This document shows, piece by piece, positions 34,534-45,815 of a stretch of 64,000 nt of DNA. The notes beneath the pieces are model-generated. The model made no database searches. It was not told where the DNA came from and saw only the letters and a program-made list of their open reading frames with translations. Numbering within the stretch: position 1 is the first letter of the stretch; every line of letters begins with the position of its first letter. A program made the translations under genes and the position numbers. The DNA comes from Russula earlei (Eukaryota; Basidiomycota; Agaricomycetes; Russulales; Russulaceae). The stretch spans positions 62,001 to 126,000 of the forward strand of contig JAGFNK010000027.1 in the NCBI GenBank assembly GCA_025769875.1. Reading direction: 5' to 3'.

Positions 34534-34693
34534 CTGGCGATGGGCAGGACGCACGATGAGGGATGTTTTCCATCGCCTTATAGTCACGATTGAAGCGCTG
34601 AGCTATCGTCTTTCCGTCCGAGAGAAGTCGGGGTGACCTACAAAGCTATAAATGTTATTGACTCTCAACCACCGACCGCCACCACTGCCATCC
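34534..34693. promoter_or_regulatory. Short divergent promoter, DUG2 / RPAP3-like
   Basis: Only 160 bases separate the two divergent start codons, so both promoters and leaders must lie here. No TATA element is evident. Confidence 0.45.
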
Positions 34694-36312
34694 ATGGCGA
34701 CCCTACCCGTTCCAGCCACCGCAAGCAAAGAAAAGGTCTCGCCTCATTTCGCCTTCCATAGTCCCTCTTATTGATGGCCCTAGGGAAACGCAGCTTTCAA
34801 AGCGGGCGACTACGCGGCAGCCGTTGGACATTATACCGCCGCTGCCCTTGCGGACCCCTCGGACCCAACCTTCTTTCTTAACCGTGCAGCTGCCTATCTC
34901 AAACTCTCAAAGTAAGCCCTCGACCCCTTCGGAAAGTGCCAAACTTGTGATTTCTGTGCGCGAATCCAGAAACGAAGACGCCGAGCGTGACTGCACCGCC
35001 GTGCTCAGCCTCTCTAACAAGAACGTGAAGGCACTCTTTCGCAGGGCCCAGGCTCGCGTCGCTCTTCAAAAACTTGGCGATGCCCATAACGGTGCGTCGC
35101 GTTTGATATACACTCTCTGATATTTACGTGGTGCGCCGTCCTCTTACCTGCAGACCTACAGAAGGCTCTCAGAGTAGAGCCGAACAACGAAGCTGTCAAG
35201 GCGGAGCTCGCGCGTGTGGATGACCTTATCGTGAGCAAGAAGGGAAGGACAGTACGTAGCCTTCTTTTCGCTTTCCCATATTCCCCTCTGCCCTCAGTTG
35301 TATTGTGTAGCGATCTGCGCCACTTGACGTCTCCGCCCCACCGCCTCCGTCGCCATCCTCCCTTCCTGTGCTCTCAGCGCTTCCAAACCCCCGTCGCGTT
35401 CCAGTTACCATCAACGACGACGGCCCATCCTCCCCTTCAACGTCCATCACCACTGCCCAGCATACCGATGATCTCTTGAGCCCCATCAGCTCTCGCGCGC
35501 TATCGACCTCTTCCATGCCTCCCGACAGACAAACCGCCTCAGCAACACCCGCGCCGGCCATGCAGAAGCCGAAGGCGGCTTCGTTTGTAGAAGCAAAACA
35601 TGCGCGCGAGGCAAAGTCTGCGGGACGCGTTGGCGGTGGGATCTTCCGTATGTCAGGAAACGATACTGTGATCAAGACGCGCGAGGTGCTCGCGCCGGCC
35701 GTGGCTGACCCACCAAAGCATCCAGTACCAGCACCAGCACCAGCACCAACACTAGTGGCGTCAACACTTACCCCTACAGCAGCAGCACGCACCACGCCAG
35801 CTATACCGCGCACGCTCTTCGACTTTACGCGCGCATGGGACCGCATACCCAGCTCGGACACCGCCGCGCGCTGGGCTCTGCTTAACGTACGTAGCCAATC
35901 GCTCTCTCATTCCATTTCCTCTTCCACGCTCTCCTGATTCGCCGCCCGTGGCTCATTATCTCCCCTTCAGACGAGTCTCCCCGCATCCCTCCCCGCGCTC
36001 TTCGGTGCCTCGCTCGAACCAGCCCTTCTCGCCTCGTTCATCCCCGTGTTCGCCTCCGTATCCGCCCCAGCTGCTCCAGGGCAGCACGAAAACGCGCCTC
36101 ATGATGCCGATGCTGTTAGAGCCAGGGAGTTCATGTGCGCTCTAACGCAGGTTCCGCGGTTCAGGACCGTGGCACAGTTTCTTAGCAGAGCGGAGCGGAG
36201 TGCGGCACGCGCCGTGTGGGAGACTGTTGTGCAGGGTTCCGGGAGTGCTGATGCGGAGGATGCAAGGGAGTTGGCAGACGCTGCGCGCATATGGGGGTTC
36301 GCAGATACGTGA
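34694..36312 (+). CDS. RPAP3-like TPR co-chaperone (R2TP/HSP90 adaptor)
   Basis: The RPAP3/Tah1 family links HSP90 and HSP70 to the RUVBL (R2TP) assembly machine for RNA polymerases, snoRNPs and PIKKs. Exon 1 is MATLPVPATASKEK. Three TPR-like helices pairs follow across short introns: GNAAFKAGDYAAAVGHYTAA, LNRAAAYLKLSK, ERDCTAVLSLSNKNVKALFR and KALRVEPNNEAVKAEL. A disordered Ala/Pro/Ser-rich linker (about residues 130-290) leads to the RPAP3_C domain: TLFDFTRAWDRIPSSDTAAR, SLPALFGASLEPALLASFIP, FMCALTQVPRFRTVAQFLSR. Stop TGA at 36310-36312. The predicted length, about 435 residues, with one TPR block is shorter than animal RPAP3 (two TPR blocks) but usual for fungi. The 3' end faces the hydrolase gene with a 61-nt gap. 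Confidence 0.85.
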
Positions 36313-36373
36313 TCGTAACGATCACTAGTCTAGGCAGCAACTCGTGAATGACAGGAGTGTATGTCGTAAGGTA

Positions 36374-38196
36374 TCATTCCACGTCTATAAGATCATCTAC
36401 GCTAGCCACCGCAGTGTCAACCTCGGTCTCGGTCTCGCCCCCCTCCTGCCGCACGAACCGGCGGAGCACCTCGAGCAGCACGGCGCGGTCCTTCGGCGTA
36501 TCAAACACCGTCGCGTGGTCGAGCTCAGGGAAATAAAGCACCTCGAGTCCATGCTGCGCCCAGCGACTCGGTGCGCCCGCAGCACCCTCCTCGGCGGTAC
36601 TCCCTTGCTCTTCGCCATCGGTGAGATACGCGTGCACAGCGGGCGCATCGACGATCTGGTCTCGCCCTGCGAGGCTGACGGCGATGGGTAAGCGCCCCCT
36701 CTTGTCTCCCCCCGTCGGCGCGCCGCCGCCGGCAGCTGCGAGCACGTCCTCGCGGAAGAGGATGCTCTCAAACCAGAAAAAGTGCCGCGAGAGCGCGCGG
36801 GCGGTGTCCGGCTCGCGGCTCGCAAAGTACCACAGCTGCCACTCGTTCGCGCGGCGCGGTCGGCGGTATACGAAGTTGTACGCGATTGAGGGATGATGGA
36901 GAAGGAAGGGGATCGGGTCGATGAGAAGCGCTGCTGCGATGCGACTGCGGCCACTCTTTGCCGTGGTCGCCGTGGTCGTCGGCGTCAACGCGATCGTCAT
37001 CGTTTAATACGTGGTCTACATCATCCCTTGGCTCGTGGACGGTCGGTTGTGCACGGTGTGGGGATGTGGTAGCAGACGGGTGCACAGAACCCCATTGTCT
37101 CCGCAGTAGGTGCGCGGAAATGGCAGTGCCGTAGGAGTGGCCAGCCAGAACGACGTTATATAGTTCATGAGCGTCTAATATGCGCGCGATGGCAGCGCAC
37201 ATGGCATCACGTCCGAGCGGGAGATGAAGTTATATGCATGGAAACGGGTAAAATCTCTATGGCGAGGATGCCGACGTCCGGGTCCTGCGCTACGAGGTCA
37301 TGGAGAAACGGGATATAGGGCAACAGACCGATGCCGATGCCGTGGATGAAGAGGATGGGCAGCTTCGTGGGCGAGCGGTGTGATCGGTACCAGTAGGGTA
37401 TATTGGTCTCTGCGTCCCTGGAGGGGTTGGAGAACAACGCGAGAAGAGGGCGCGGAGGAAATGCGTTGAACCATTTGCGGGTATTGTAATGCGTGAAACC
37501 CTGGAAGTAGAGCGCAACGGAAGCGAGGGTATCGACAACGCAGACAAGCTACCTACGCATTTAGGAACGATGGTGCGTATGTATGACGGAAAAAACTTAC
37601 CATGTACCAGATAAACGGCCGATGCACCATGGGCACAGGGTCCATAGTGAGGCGGAGACATTGCATCTCAGGGTTCGCCCCGGGTCTAAGGGGGTAGCCG
37701 ACGTACTCGCCCATGACGGCTATATAGTAGTCGAGTTCGTCTTGCCACTCTCGAAGGGTATCATGGGTGCGGGACGAGAAGAGAGCCCAGAGGAGCCAAT
37801 CTACGACATTGTCTCGCCACAGCTGTCCTCCGGGGGAACGAATGAACCAGCCGGAGATCGATTCGGCAGTCATCGATTCGGCACACTTGTGGAAGAGCGC
37901 CTCGCGTTCAGCGCGAGACATGCGCGGTGGGTGCTTGGCATACTGGGAGGAGGGTTATGCGGTCTGATGTAGAAGGGAGGCGCACGTACTCGTTGCAGGT
38001 AGTAGCTTCGTGGCAGATATACAAACAAGAAAAACGCGGCCTCGAGCAGCGCATAGGCGCCGAGAAACGGGGACAAAAGGAAGGCCCCGGCGTGATAAGA
38101 GGCTGCGAGATGAATAAGCGAGAGCGGCGCGATGAGACGGAGGGCGAAGATTGCGATCCGAATAAAGAGGTATTCTGGCCAGCTGTTGCCGATCAT
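36374..38196 (-). CDS. Membrane-anchored alpha/beta hydrolase
   Basis: Starts MIGNSWPEYLFIRIAIFALR (38196) with two N-terminal membrane spans, then a GTACGT intron, YAKHPPRMSRAEREALFHKC and a cytosolic helical part. The hydrolase fold follows: LPILFIHGIGIGLLPYIPFL (oxyanion HG loop), then VVLAGHSYGTAISAHLL, whose GHSYG is the nucleophile elbow. The catalytic Asp is likely near SLAGRDQIVDA and the catalytic His is in FPELDHATVFDTPKD. TGA at 36374-36376. The substrate is unknown; related fungal proteins are annotated only as AB-hydrolase-1 proteins. At least four introns are inferred. It shares a 212-base divergent upstream region with the BuGZ-like gene. Confidence 0.78.
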
Positions 38197-38408
38197 ACTC
38201 ACAGAGGGAGGGAGAACCAGGTCTGTAGTGGGGCCGGGAGGACGAGGTTAAGTGCTGCGCTGTGCTATGCTGACCTTATTCGGACGCGAAAGGTGGGAGG
38301 AGGGAGAAATGCACGATATGACAAACAAATGATGACAAATCAGGTGGCTCTATATTTGTCCCGAGCAAATAGAGGACCGGTCACTCGTTCTGCTCAACAC
38401 ACATCACA
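38197..38408. promoter_or_regulatory. Divergent promoter, hydrolase / BuGZ-like
   Basis: 212 bases between opposing start codons. No clear TATA element was seen. Confidence 0.4.
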
Positions 38409-39833
38409 ATGGCCAAAAAAAAGAACAAGCAGGCAAGTCTAACTTCCACCGCTTCGCTTGACTTTTAAATCATTCTTATCAAGGTTCTCCGTCCCTGGTG
38501 CTGGTACTGCGAGCGAGAGTTTGAGGATGAGAAAGGTGCTTGATATCCACAGTCATTCTTCCCGTCCGCTTCCTCATGTCACAACTTCAGTCCTAATGCA
38601 GCACCAGAAGGCCAAACATTTTAAATGTGGCATGTGTCCTCGCCGTCTTAACACAGCTGGCGGACTAGCCGTTCACATCCAACAGGTTCACAAGCTCGAA
38701 CCAGAAAAGTACGCCACTTGCCCCTTCCTACAATTTCCGTCTTATCGCCCCTCTCATCTAGCCTTCCCCGCATCGAGAACGCGCTTCCGGGTCGCGATGG
38801 ATATGAAGTTGAGATATTTGGTATGGAAGGTATCCCCGCCCCAGATGTCGCAGACTATAAGCGTCGCAAGGAAATCGAGCTCGGCCTTACCGCCGGTTCC
38901 ATCTCGCAGCCGCAACCAAAGCGTCCAAAGACGGAGAACAGACCATTCTCAGAAGAGGAACTTCGTGCTCAACTCGAAGCGCACAAGGCACTTATGGGGG
39001 CCCACGAAACCCCTACCCCAGCCCCGTCCGATACAAACCAGAGTGCCGTATATGCCGCCACACCGCAGACATATGTCGCTCCTCCTGCACCGACTCCTCC
39101 GGTCCCGGTTCCTTCCGTGCCAGTGATTCCCTCAGGTGCGCCCCCCGCATTCCATGGCATCCCACCGCCTCCGGGCGTCTTCCCAGGAGTGCCTCCGTTC
39201 CCACCGCTCCCAGGTATGCCTGGTATGCCTCCTGTGTGGGTCGTTTTACTCCCTTGCGTTTTCCATGCATCGTATATTGACATCTCGGCAGACCTCCACC
39301 TGGTTTTCCTGTCCCTCCAGGCTTTCCCCCTCCTCCAGGTATGATGCCGCCTTTCCCACCGACGCCTCTTGTTCCTCCTTTTCCTCCCCCTGGTGTCACA
39401 CCACCGTTTCATCTTCCTTCCGTAAACACACCTGTGATCCCTGGCTCGACTCCGGTTCCACCTTCGTCAACCCCCTTATCGGGCCAGCCCACCGCGCCGC
39501 CTCCACTAACGCTGCCAAATCCATCATTCGCACAGACAAATCCAGAATTGAAGAAGAAGTCCGTGCTCAAGTACTCTGAGCCTAATTTCTCCCCAGTATG
39601 TTCCTCTACGTCTTCTAATTCTTCAAATAAATCTCAATACACATGTGTTATGAAAGGACGAGGTCCGCGCCCGACACCTGAAATATTACTTCGCTAAGGA
39701 CATGCTTGCGTCTGCTCTTGAGGCAAAGACTGACGCTGCCCCTGCGCAGGTCGCGCCAGAGGCCGGGGCAGCGGCTGCTGCTCCGGAAGAGGCGCGCGGG
39801 AAAAAGCGGGCACGCGCAGAGGACTTCTTGTAA
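38409..39833 (+). CDS. BuGZ/ZNF207-like zinc-finger protein
   Basis: In animals BuGZ binds Bub3 and microtubules at kinetochores and also acts in splicing. Exon 1 is MAKKKNKQ, followed by a rare GC-AG intron (donor CAG/GCAAGT at 38432/38433, acceptor at 38483). Exon 2 is [17 protein letters not shown] and exon 3 [20 protein letters not shown] to [15 protein letters not shown]. Together they give two C2H2 fingers with the family spacing. [20 protein letters not shown] and [15 protein letters not shown] match the family's conserved third segment. A long Pro/Gly/Met-rich low-complexity region follows (phase-separation type). The last exon is [20 protein letters not shown] and ends at TAA 39831-39833. 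A GLEBS (Bub3-binding) motif was not obvious, so mitotic function is inferred from family only. Confidence 0.85.
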
Positions 39834-40869
39834 TTCACCAGATGGTGTCGAGGGTTGGGTTGGGAGGTGAATGTAACGGAAAGTGGAGGGTCGAAGGAGG
39901 CGGAGACCTACCAGTCCGTCCCTCTGCTCGCGCTCCTATGCCAGCCGATGTTATCACTCATCTCTTCCACTTCTCGAGGCTGCGAAACTCTAGAGCTGGT
40001 GTAGAGGCTTCGTCCACGGTGTCAACGCTGGTGCGGGCTTTTATTTTTTTATTTTGCTTTCTTTTATTCCCTTTCCCCTTCGGGGTCCTGTGAAGTGTTT
40101 TCTGAAATATGTACGGTCGGTCCTTCGTTTCTCCCTGCCTGTGCTTATGTCTTTCTACCGAACGAATGGTCACCAAGGTTTGTGATGGATGTGAATGCTA
40201 GTAGTTTAGCGTGTTCCTTGGTGGGTTTCAGCTGATCCCTCAGAAGTTGAGGTGCGAAGCAAGTCATAGTAACTCGCTAATCAAGAAATGCATGCAGAGG
40301 TAACTCAGTACTCAGTTGCTGATCCGAGGTCGATACAATTTTCGTCCCATATGTCAATGGTGCTTACGGTGCCATTTCGATGCCCTAGGTGAATTATATC
40401 ATATCAAATCAATCGTAAGCTGGTGGCGCATAGAAATGCTATGAAACTGAAATTTGCCTGGTGGTCAGTCGCCACTACCGTAGCTGAGACAGTCGGGAGT
40501 CGGGTGGATTCAGCGATTTGTTCCGGGTCTTTGCCCGCCCTCCCATCTTTTTTTTTTTTTTTGATGCAGTGATGTGATGAGCCCATACCTCTCGACATCC
40601 ATAAGCTTAAGAAGGGGTCGGGGAGTCCGCTTATCTCCAATCCCCAAAGCTCGAGGTCACATTGCCCAACAACTGGTCCAAAGACACCGACACAGTGAGT
40701 CTTCTCCACGCCACTCTCGATCTCTTAGCCATGTGGGCAGCTCAGCTCACGAACGCAGCCGCATTATTTTTCCGTTCCGCGACACTCGTCTCATTGCAAT
40801 CCCGCTCCCATTTCGCGTCCTCACAAGTCGCAACATTCAAGCTATTTTTTTTGAACCGCGAGCACGACG
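39834..40869. other. Intergenic region and duplicated leader, copy A
   Basis: 3' flank of the BuGZ-like gene, then a T-run at about 40,547-40,562. From about 40,600 the DNA resembles the leaders of the two later secreted-protein genes (GGGGTCGGGGAG..., then CCCATTTCGCGTCCTCAC just before the start codon). No other gene is seen. Confidence 0.5.
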
Positions 40870-41007
40870 ATGCGTTCCCTCGTCTTCGTTTTCCTCGCTT
40901 TGATGAGCGCGCCAGTGCTGGCGGCGCCGAATCCGGGGGGTTCCAATGGCATGGTGCCTGACACGCCACCCAAGCGCCGTGGCAGAGTCGGGCACGGTCA
41001 GTCTTAG
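40870..41007 (+). CDS. Small secreted protein, copy A (45 residues)
   Basis: Starts MRSLVFVFLALMSAPVLAAP, a clear signal peptide with an A-x-A-like cleavage site. The mature part is tiny and basic (PPKRRGRVGHGQS), with a KRR site that a Kex2-type protease could cut. The start context and 90 bases of leader match copies B and C, so the three are paralogues. It is much shorter than they are, and may be a truncated copy or a peptide precursor. No known domain. Confidence 0.55.
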   Translation: MRSLVFVFLALMSAPVLAAPNPGGSNGMVPDTPPKRRGRVGHGQS

Positions 41008-42350
41008 ATGATCCCGAGTCGGGGATGTCTTTTTACACCAGAGCCAATGCGACTGCAATTGTAAAGGCGACAGATATCGACCCATCCTTGACCGATAGCT
41101 ATGTAACATACTATAAGAAACAAATCTACTAGTAACATTATCATCAATCAAAGCCTTAGTTAAACCCCGGCCTGAGGCGGAGGGAGTGGATATCCAAGAT
41201 CTGCCTCGAACTGAATAACGGAACGTGCTGAAGCTGAGGACTGGCTGCACTCCAACAGTAAATGCAGACTCGTATACTTTTCACCTACGCAGCTTCTTTC
41301 TTGAGGCGATATACAGTGTAGTTAGCAGCAAGACGTCTCTCTGACCCAGTTCTCACGTTGCACAAGGTTACAGACAATCTTACCGCTCGGCTCGTGCTGT
41401 GGAAGTACCACAGCCTGAGAAGGGTGATAGCGATCTCGGATTTGGATGAGCATCAGCAGATTCGCATCGTAAGGGCTATGCTGTGCGAAAATACGCGGTA
41501 GGGCAGGGGAAGAAACCTGGGGTGAGTGTGCACTGAACAGTGCTCGCTCATGAGTGTTTCTGTTGACTGATCCCCCATTCTTCCCCCAGCTCGCCACACA
41601 CATTCAAGTGCACCAAGCAATGAAGTGGCTCAAACATCCATGCGAATGAGGCCATGGCGCCCCTCGAATCGTTCTACCATCCATCTGTACTGCCGTAGCT
41701 CCTCCCCAAAGCGATGCACCTCCAAAGGCAGGAACTCAGTACCGAGCGCATGATTTGTTGTGTTGAGCCGAGGCCGTGAACCGAGGCCGATCCGATTTTC
41801 GTCGCGCATGTGCATGATAACGTCACTGATCAAAGGAGAACTAGGGATAGCCGTGTATCACATCGTCATCGTGGGATCATATTCGCCAGTTTTGGCTGTG
41901 CGCGTTGATGAGGCGATGTGATGAAAAAAAATTTAGAGCGGCAGTCAGGCTCAGCCACCAGGTTGATACAGACTGGCTTTACCAGGCTGATCCCGACATC
42001 CAATGTACCAGAGTCACGAGCTCGTCGTCAATCGACGATCCATGAATAGATTGAGAGCTCCGAGTCACGACTATGGTGCACTGCCACGACCAGACCTGGT
42101 CAGACAGTATAAGAGGGGCCCGGAGAGGTCGGTTTATTCCCCAGCTTGAGCTCAAATTCGCATTTCTCATCTAAACTCCAGTGGCACCGGTTGGTCAGTA
42201 TCTTCCATCCCTCTCGACCTCCAGTCATGACGCTCACCGTGACGGACATAGCCTTTGGTTCACGTTTTCAAGACCCTCCGCTTATCGTTGCATTCCACTC
42301 CCACTTCGCATCCTCACGAATCGTCGATTCTTTTCGTCTCGAACACGACA
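41008..42350. repeat. Duplicated flanking segment, copy B side
   Basis: Imperfect duplicate of about 44,530-45,815. Shared landmarks: CACTGAACAGTGC versus CGCTGAACAGCGC; AAGTGCACCAAGCAATG versus AATGCACCATG; GCCGAGGCCGTGAACCGAGG versus GCCGAGGTCGTGAACCGAAC. The promoter block CCAGACCTG...CAGTATAAGA...GAGGTCGGTTTA...CCCAGCTTGAGCTCAAA (about 42,090-42,160 and 45,550-45,620) is also shared. The AGTATAAG element about 240 bases before each start codon is the likely TATA box. No independent gene is recognised. Confidence 0.6.
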
Positions 42351-42812
42351 ATGCTTTCATCTGTCTTCCTCTTCATCGCTTTGATCAGCTCACCTGTGTT
42401 GGCGGCCCCGCTCTCGAGCCGGGACAGTGACGGCGGAGAACCCTCTTTGGCGAAGCTGCAAAGGCGCTCGCCAACTACCTCCAAGCATCATAATGGCACA
42501 CCGGACGTGTTCAGCGTGCCTGGCGGCGAAACCGTGGTGGTTTTCGATAATAAAACTGATGTGGAACGGGAGCCTGGAGAGTTCGAATATAAACTTAAAC
42601 CTGAGAAGGGGAAGAAGGGTCAGGCTCACCGTCGTGGCGACCTTGATGAAATTTGGGCCAGAGACGATAGCGAGGCTTCGGGGCCTGGCTTAGTCGCACG
42701 CGACCTTTTCGAAAGAGACGTCACGTAGGTCGCCTTGCCTCAGCAGAGTTTCAGCATCTAATCAGGGTTCTTTTTTAGCATTGGCGATTTGATCGACGCT
42801 GGTTTGCTCTAA
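42351..42812 (+). CDS. Small secreted protein, copy B
   Basis: Starts MLSSVFLFIALISSPVLAAP, a strong signal peptide. The mature chain is charged and has no cysteines. It carries dibasic sites (LAKLQRR, KGQAHRR) that fit Kex2 processing. The first exon runs to 42724. A GTAGGT...TTTTTTAG intron (42725-42778) leads to a short last exon, IGDLIDAGLL, ending at TAA 42810-42812, for 135 residues in all. That exon and its acceptor are also conserved at DNA level in copy C. Without splicing the frame would stop at the TAG at 42726. Function unknown; it could be an effector-like or peptide-precursor protein. Confidence 0.65.
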
Positions 42813-43367
42813 TGACCGTACCGAAACATGATTGACCTTCGCTTGCAATGTGTTGGTAGAGGTCTGGACTTCAGGCCACAGTTACTCGAATATGGATGTG
42901 TCTTAGTAGAGTGTTAGCGGATTTGCATGTACGGTCTGTTTAACGTCGTGCGAATTTTCTCGACTCGATACGTCACGGTGTGCCATACTGAGTGACTTTG
43001 ACTGCGTGCTTGTGTTGGTTTTCAAGTTCTTCCCTCTCTTCACGTCACGTAGTGATCGGCTTTGAACGGCTCAGGCTTTCAAAAATCATGGGCCGTCGCT
43101 ACGAGTGGCTTTCGGCCGGCTCAGCTAAAGCTGAGCCGCGGCTACCGGTTTACTACATCGTCATCATGCATAACTACAAATCGTCCTCAATCATTGCAAG
43201 GCTTCTACGACATCATCATTCAGCCGATTATGTTGTTTGCTCAGGGTAATACCAGCTGAAGAGAATGCGCGCTCGCTTGACACCAAGACACCATGATAGT
43301 AATTACGAGCAAGTGAAGCTGCTGTTGGATAACGCTATAGGAAATGGGACATTAGAACAATCCGTAG
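42813..43367. other. Non-coding spacer
   Basis: 3' flank of copy B, similar to the 3' flank of copy C (for example GCATGTACGGT...TTTACGTCGTGCG at about 42,926 and 46,550). A hairpin GGCTCAGCTAAAGCTGAGCC lies at about 43,118-43,137. No gene seen. Confidence 0.5.
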
Positions 43368-44520
43368 CTGCTCTCTTCTCTTCTCATTCAACTCTGTCAT
43401 CAGTCTGATAATTACTCTGAGATTCTCTCCAGCCTCCGTTCGTCCCATGATTGGGGCTCTCAACAACCTAGCGAGCATGCGCTCATGGAGTGCCTGAAGA
43501 CTATGCTTCAACTCGCAGGGCAAGGTGCACACTACATCATTGTTGATGCACTCGATGAGTGCACCAATTCTTTCGGGTACTCTACACCACGGGAACAAGC
43601 ATGCGGCTTTGCATAAGGGACACCTGAATATTGCGCCGCTCCTACTGGAATGTGGCGCTGACGTGGAGTCTCGGGGCACCCTGCGTTAAACTGCGTTACA
43701 TATAGCATCGCACTATGGAGATACTGAGGTCGTGCGGTCGCTAATTTGCCTGCGGTGCAGATGTGAGCATGGAGAAGGCCGGGAAATGCCACCATATGTA
43801 GCATCGAGAAATGGAAGACCGGAGACAGCAAAGGTGCTATTGGAGCATGAAGCAGACGCGAATCACGGGAGCGATGTTGGCGGGACTCCGTTGCACACTG
43901 CATCAGAAAACGGGCATGACCGCGGCACTGAGCGTCGGCCGCCGGAAATGCGACCTCGAGCACCAAGTGAATGTGAATGCACGAGACCTGTGGGGACGGA
44001 CGGCGCTGCACGAATGGACGGGAGACGGATGCATGGAGCTCGTGCGCGCGGTGCTCGACTTGGAGGCAGACGCGAACGCTCGGGGAGGAGGGACCCGGTG
44101 GACGGACAGCCAGATGTGGACTCCGCTGCACGAGGCGTCGCAATTGGAACATCTGGAGATCATACACCTGTTGCTCGATCGAGGCGTGGACGTGAACGCA
44201 CAGAGAATGGCGGGACGATGCCCGATGGACGGCAAGGAAGGAATGGCATCGCATGACGCAGCGCAGTCGGGACGTCTCGAGGTCGCGCGCCTGCTGCTCA
44301 ACCGGGGCGCGGATGTAAAAGCGTGGGTCAGGACGCTCTCGATGGCGTTGCACCTCGCTGCGGAAGGTGGACACCGCCAGGTCGTGCAGCTTTCGCTAGA
44401 GAAGGTGGAGAGCCACAGGCGCGCAACCAAAAGGGCGAGATGCCCTTCCAGGCGGCGTTGACGAAGGACCACCACGAAGTCGCGCGGTTGTTGAGTGGGC
44501 ACGTTCGGTCTGATGCATAG
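43368..44520 (+). pseudogene. NACHT-ankyrin (STAND/NLR-like) relic
   Basis: 43368-43616 reads LLIQLCHQSDNYSEILSSLR, SSHDWGSQQPSEHALMECLK and GAHYIIVDALDEC. This is the middle of a fungal NACHT ATPase with its Walker B motif; the P-loop (Walker A) part is absent. It then jumps, in another frame, straight into ankyrin repeats: AALHKGHLNIAPLLLECGAD, a stop (about 43,689), TALHIASHYGDTEVVRSL, RNGRPETAKVLLEHEADANH, TPLHTASENGHD, TPLHEASQLEHLEIIHLLLD, AAQSGRLEVARLLLNRGADV, ALHLAAEGGHRQVVQLSLEK. Frames shift at least three times. The 300 or so residues usual between NACHT and ankyrin repeats are deleted. Intact relatives are thought to work in fungal self/non-self recognition. This copy is dead. Confidence 0.75.
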
Positions 44521-45815
44521 AGTCAGCCACCCCGCAGGTGTGTCCGTATTGTGAAGACTTGCGCAGAGGTGTGAATTCAGCACCACCACGGCTTCTGAGC
44601 CCCTGCGAGCCGTTGACATGGCCCACATCACTATCTAGGCGCACCAAACACTGAAGTGTCCGAAACGTGCAGCATACGGCCTGGGCCCGAGGCGAGATTG
44701 AAACAGCTTGGGGTCTCTGGTCGTCTGAAAGGACAGCAATGTAAATGCTGGGCTGTAAGGGATGTGGCTGGCCGATCGCCATCGAGTGCTAGCGAGTGCG
44801 AGTGATAATGTGAAGCTAGCAACGCTCGCTAGCATACCAGGTTTTCCTTGTTCATCGCCCAGTCATTTTCACTATACGTCTCTCCCTTTGTACCCTCTAG
44901 TTACATTCCAAAATGACAGTACAGTTTAATCCTAGCCCTGACTGAGAAGGCCGTATCCAATTTCTTGCTGGGTTCCCATTCCCACCTCTGCTCTCTCCTC
45001 CTCTCTTGGGTCAGCCTTGCCCTTACTCACACACGCGTTACCTAACGCACTTCAATGCATCAGGTGTGCAGTGGGGAAATTGACCGGGAAAGTGCGCTGA
45101 ACAGCGCACACTGCGGCGAACAAAAACTCTCATAAGTGGCACTCATGAGAGGATGTGTTCGTCGCACATCTAAATGCACCATGTCTATGCGAATGAGGCT
45201 GCAACGCATCTTGTCGGGCAACGACTACTGCTGTAGCAACCATCTTCTCCAAGTTGTCGCCGGGGCGATATACAAAGCCAAGAGCTCAGCGGTGAGTGAG
45301 GGTTGTTGCGGGCCGAGGTCGTGAACCGAACCGAGGTCGAACAACGGCTGATTGGACGTTGCTCACATCATGTGAGTTGATTCCCTTCCCTTTCCCACGA
45401 CGTACGTCTATCTTGTCTAGCGAGAACGAGAACGATGCGACGATGCACTGTACAAAAGCTGTACCGAGGGTGACTCACTCACCCTCAGTACGGAGGTGCC
45501 CCGACGCGGGGGTGATTAACTCGGACGAGCTCATGACTCTAGTGCACCACCAGACCTGCTCAAGCAGTATAAGACGGGGTCGGGGAGGTCGGTTTACTCC
45601 CCCAGCTTGAGCTCAAAAGTCGCATTTCCAATCTAAACTCTAAGGGCACTGGTTGGTCAGTAGTCTCTTCCCCCCCCCCTCCCGACCCCCCAGTCGTGAT
45701 GCTCACAGACGTATAGCCTTGTATTTCCGTCTTCAAGACCCTCGACCTATTGTTGCATTCCGCTTTCACTTCGCATCCTTACGAATCGCCCATTCTTTCC
45801 GTCTCGACCACGACA
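44521..45815. repeat. Duplicated flanking segment, copy C side
   Basis: Partner of 41008-42350 (landmarks given there). It includes the promoter block with AGTATAAGACGG at about 45,568 and, close to the gene, a C-rich run at about 45,668-45,694. No gene is supported within it. Confidence 0.6.

Noticed and set aside
35226..35861. A 211-codon minus-strand frame with Gly/Ala/Ser-rich sequence
   Set aside because: Antisense shadow of the low-complexity linker of the RPAP3-like gene.
43532..44374. A 280-codon minus-strand frame opposite the ankyrin repeats
   Set aside because: It is the antisense shadow of the repetitive ankyrin sequence; the sense strand gives clear ankyrin motifs.
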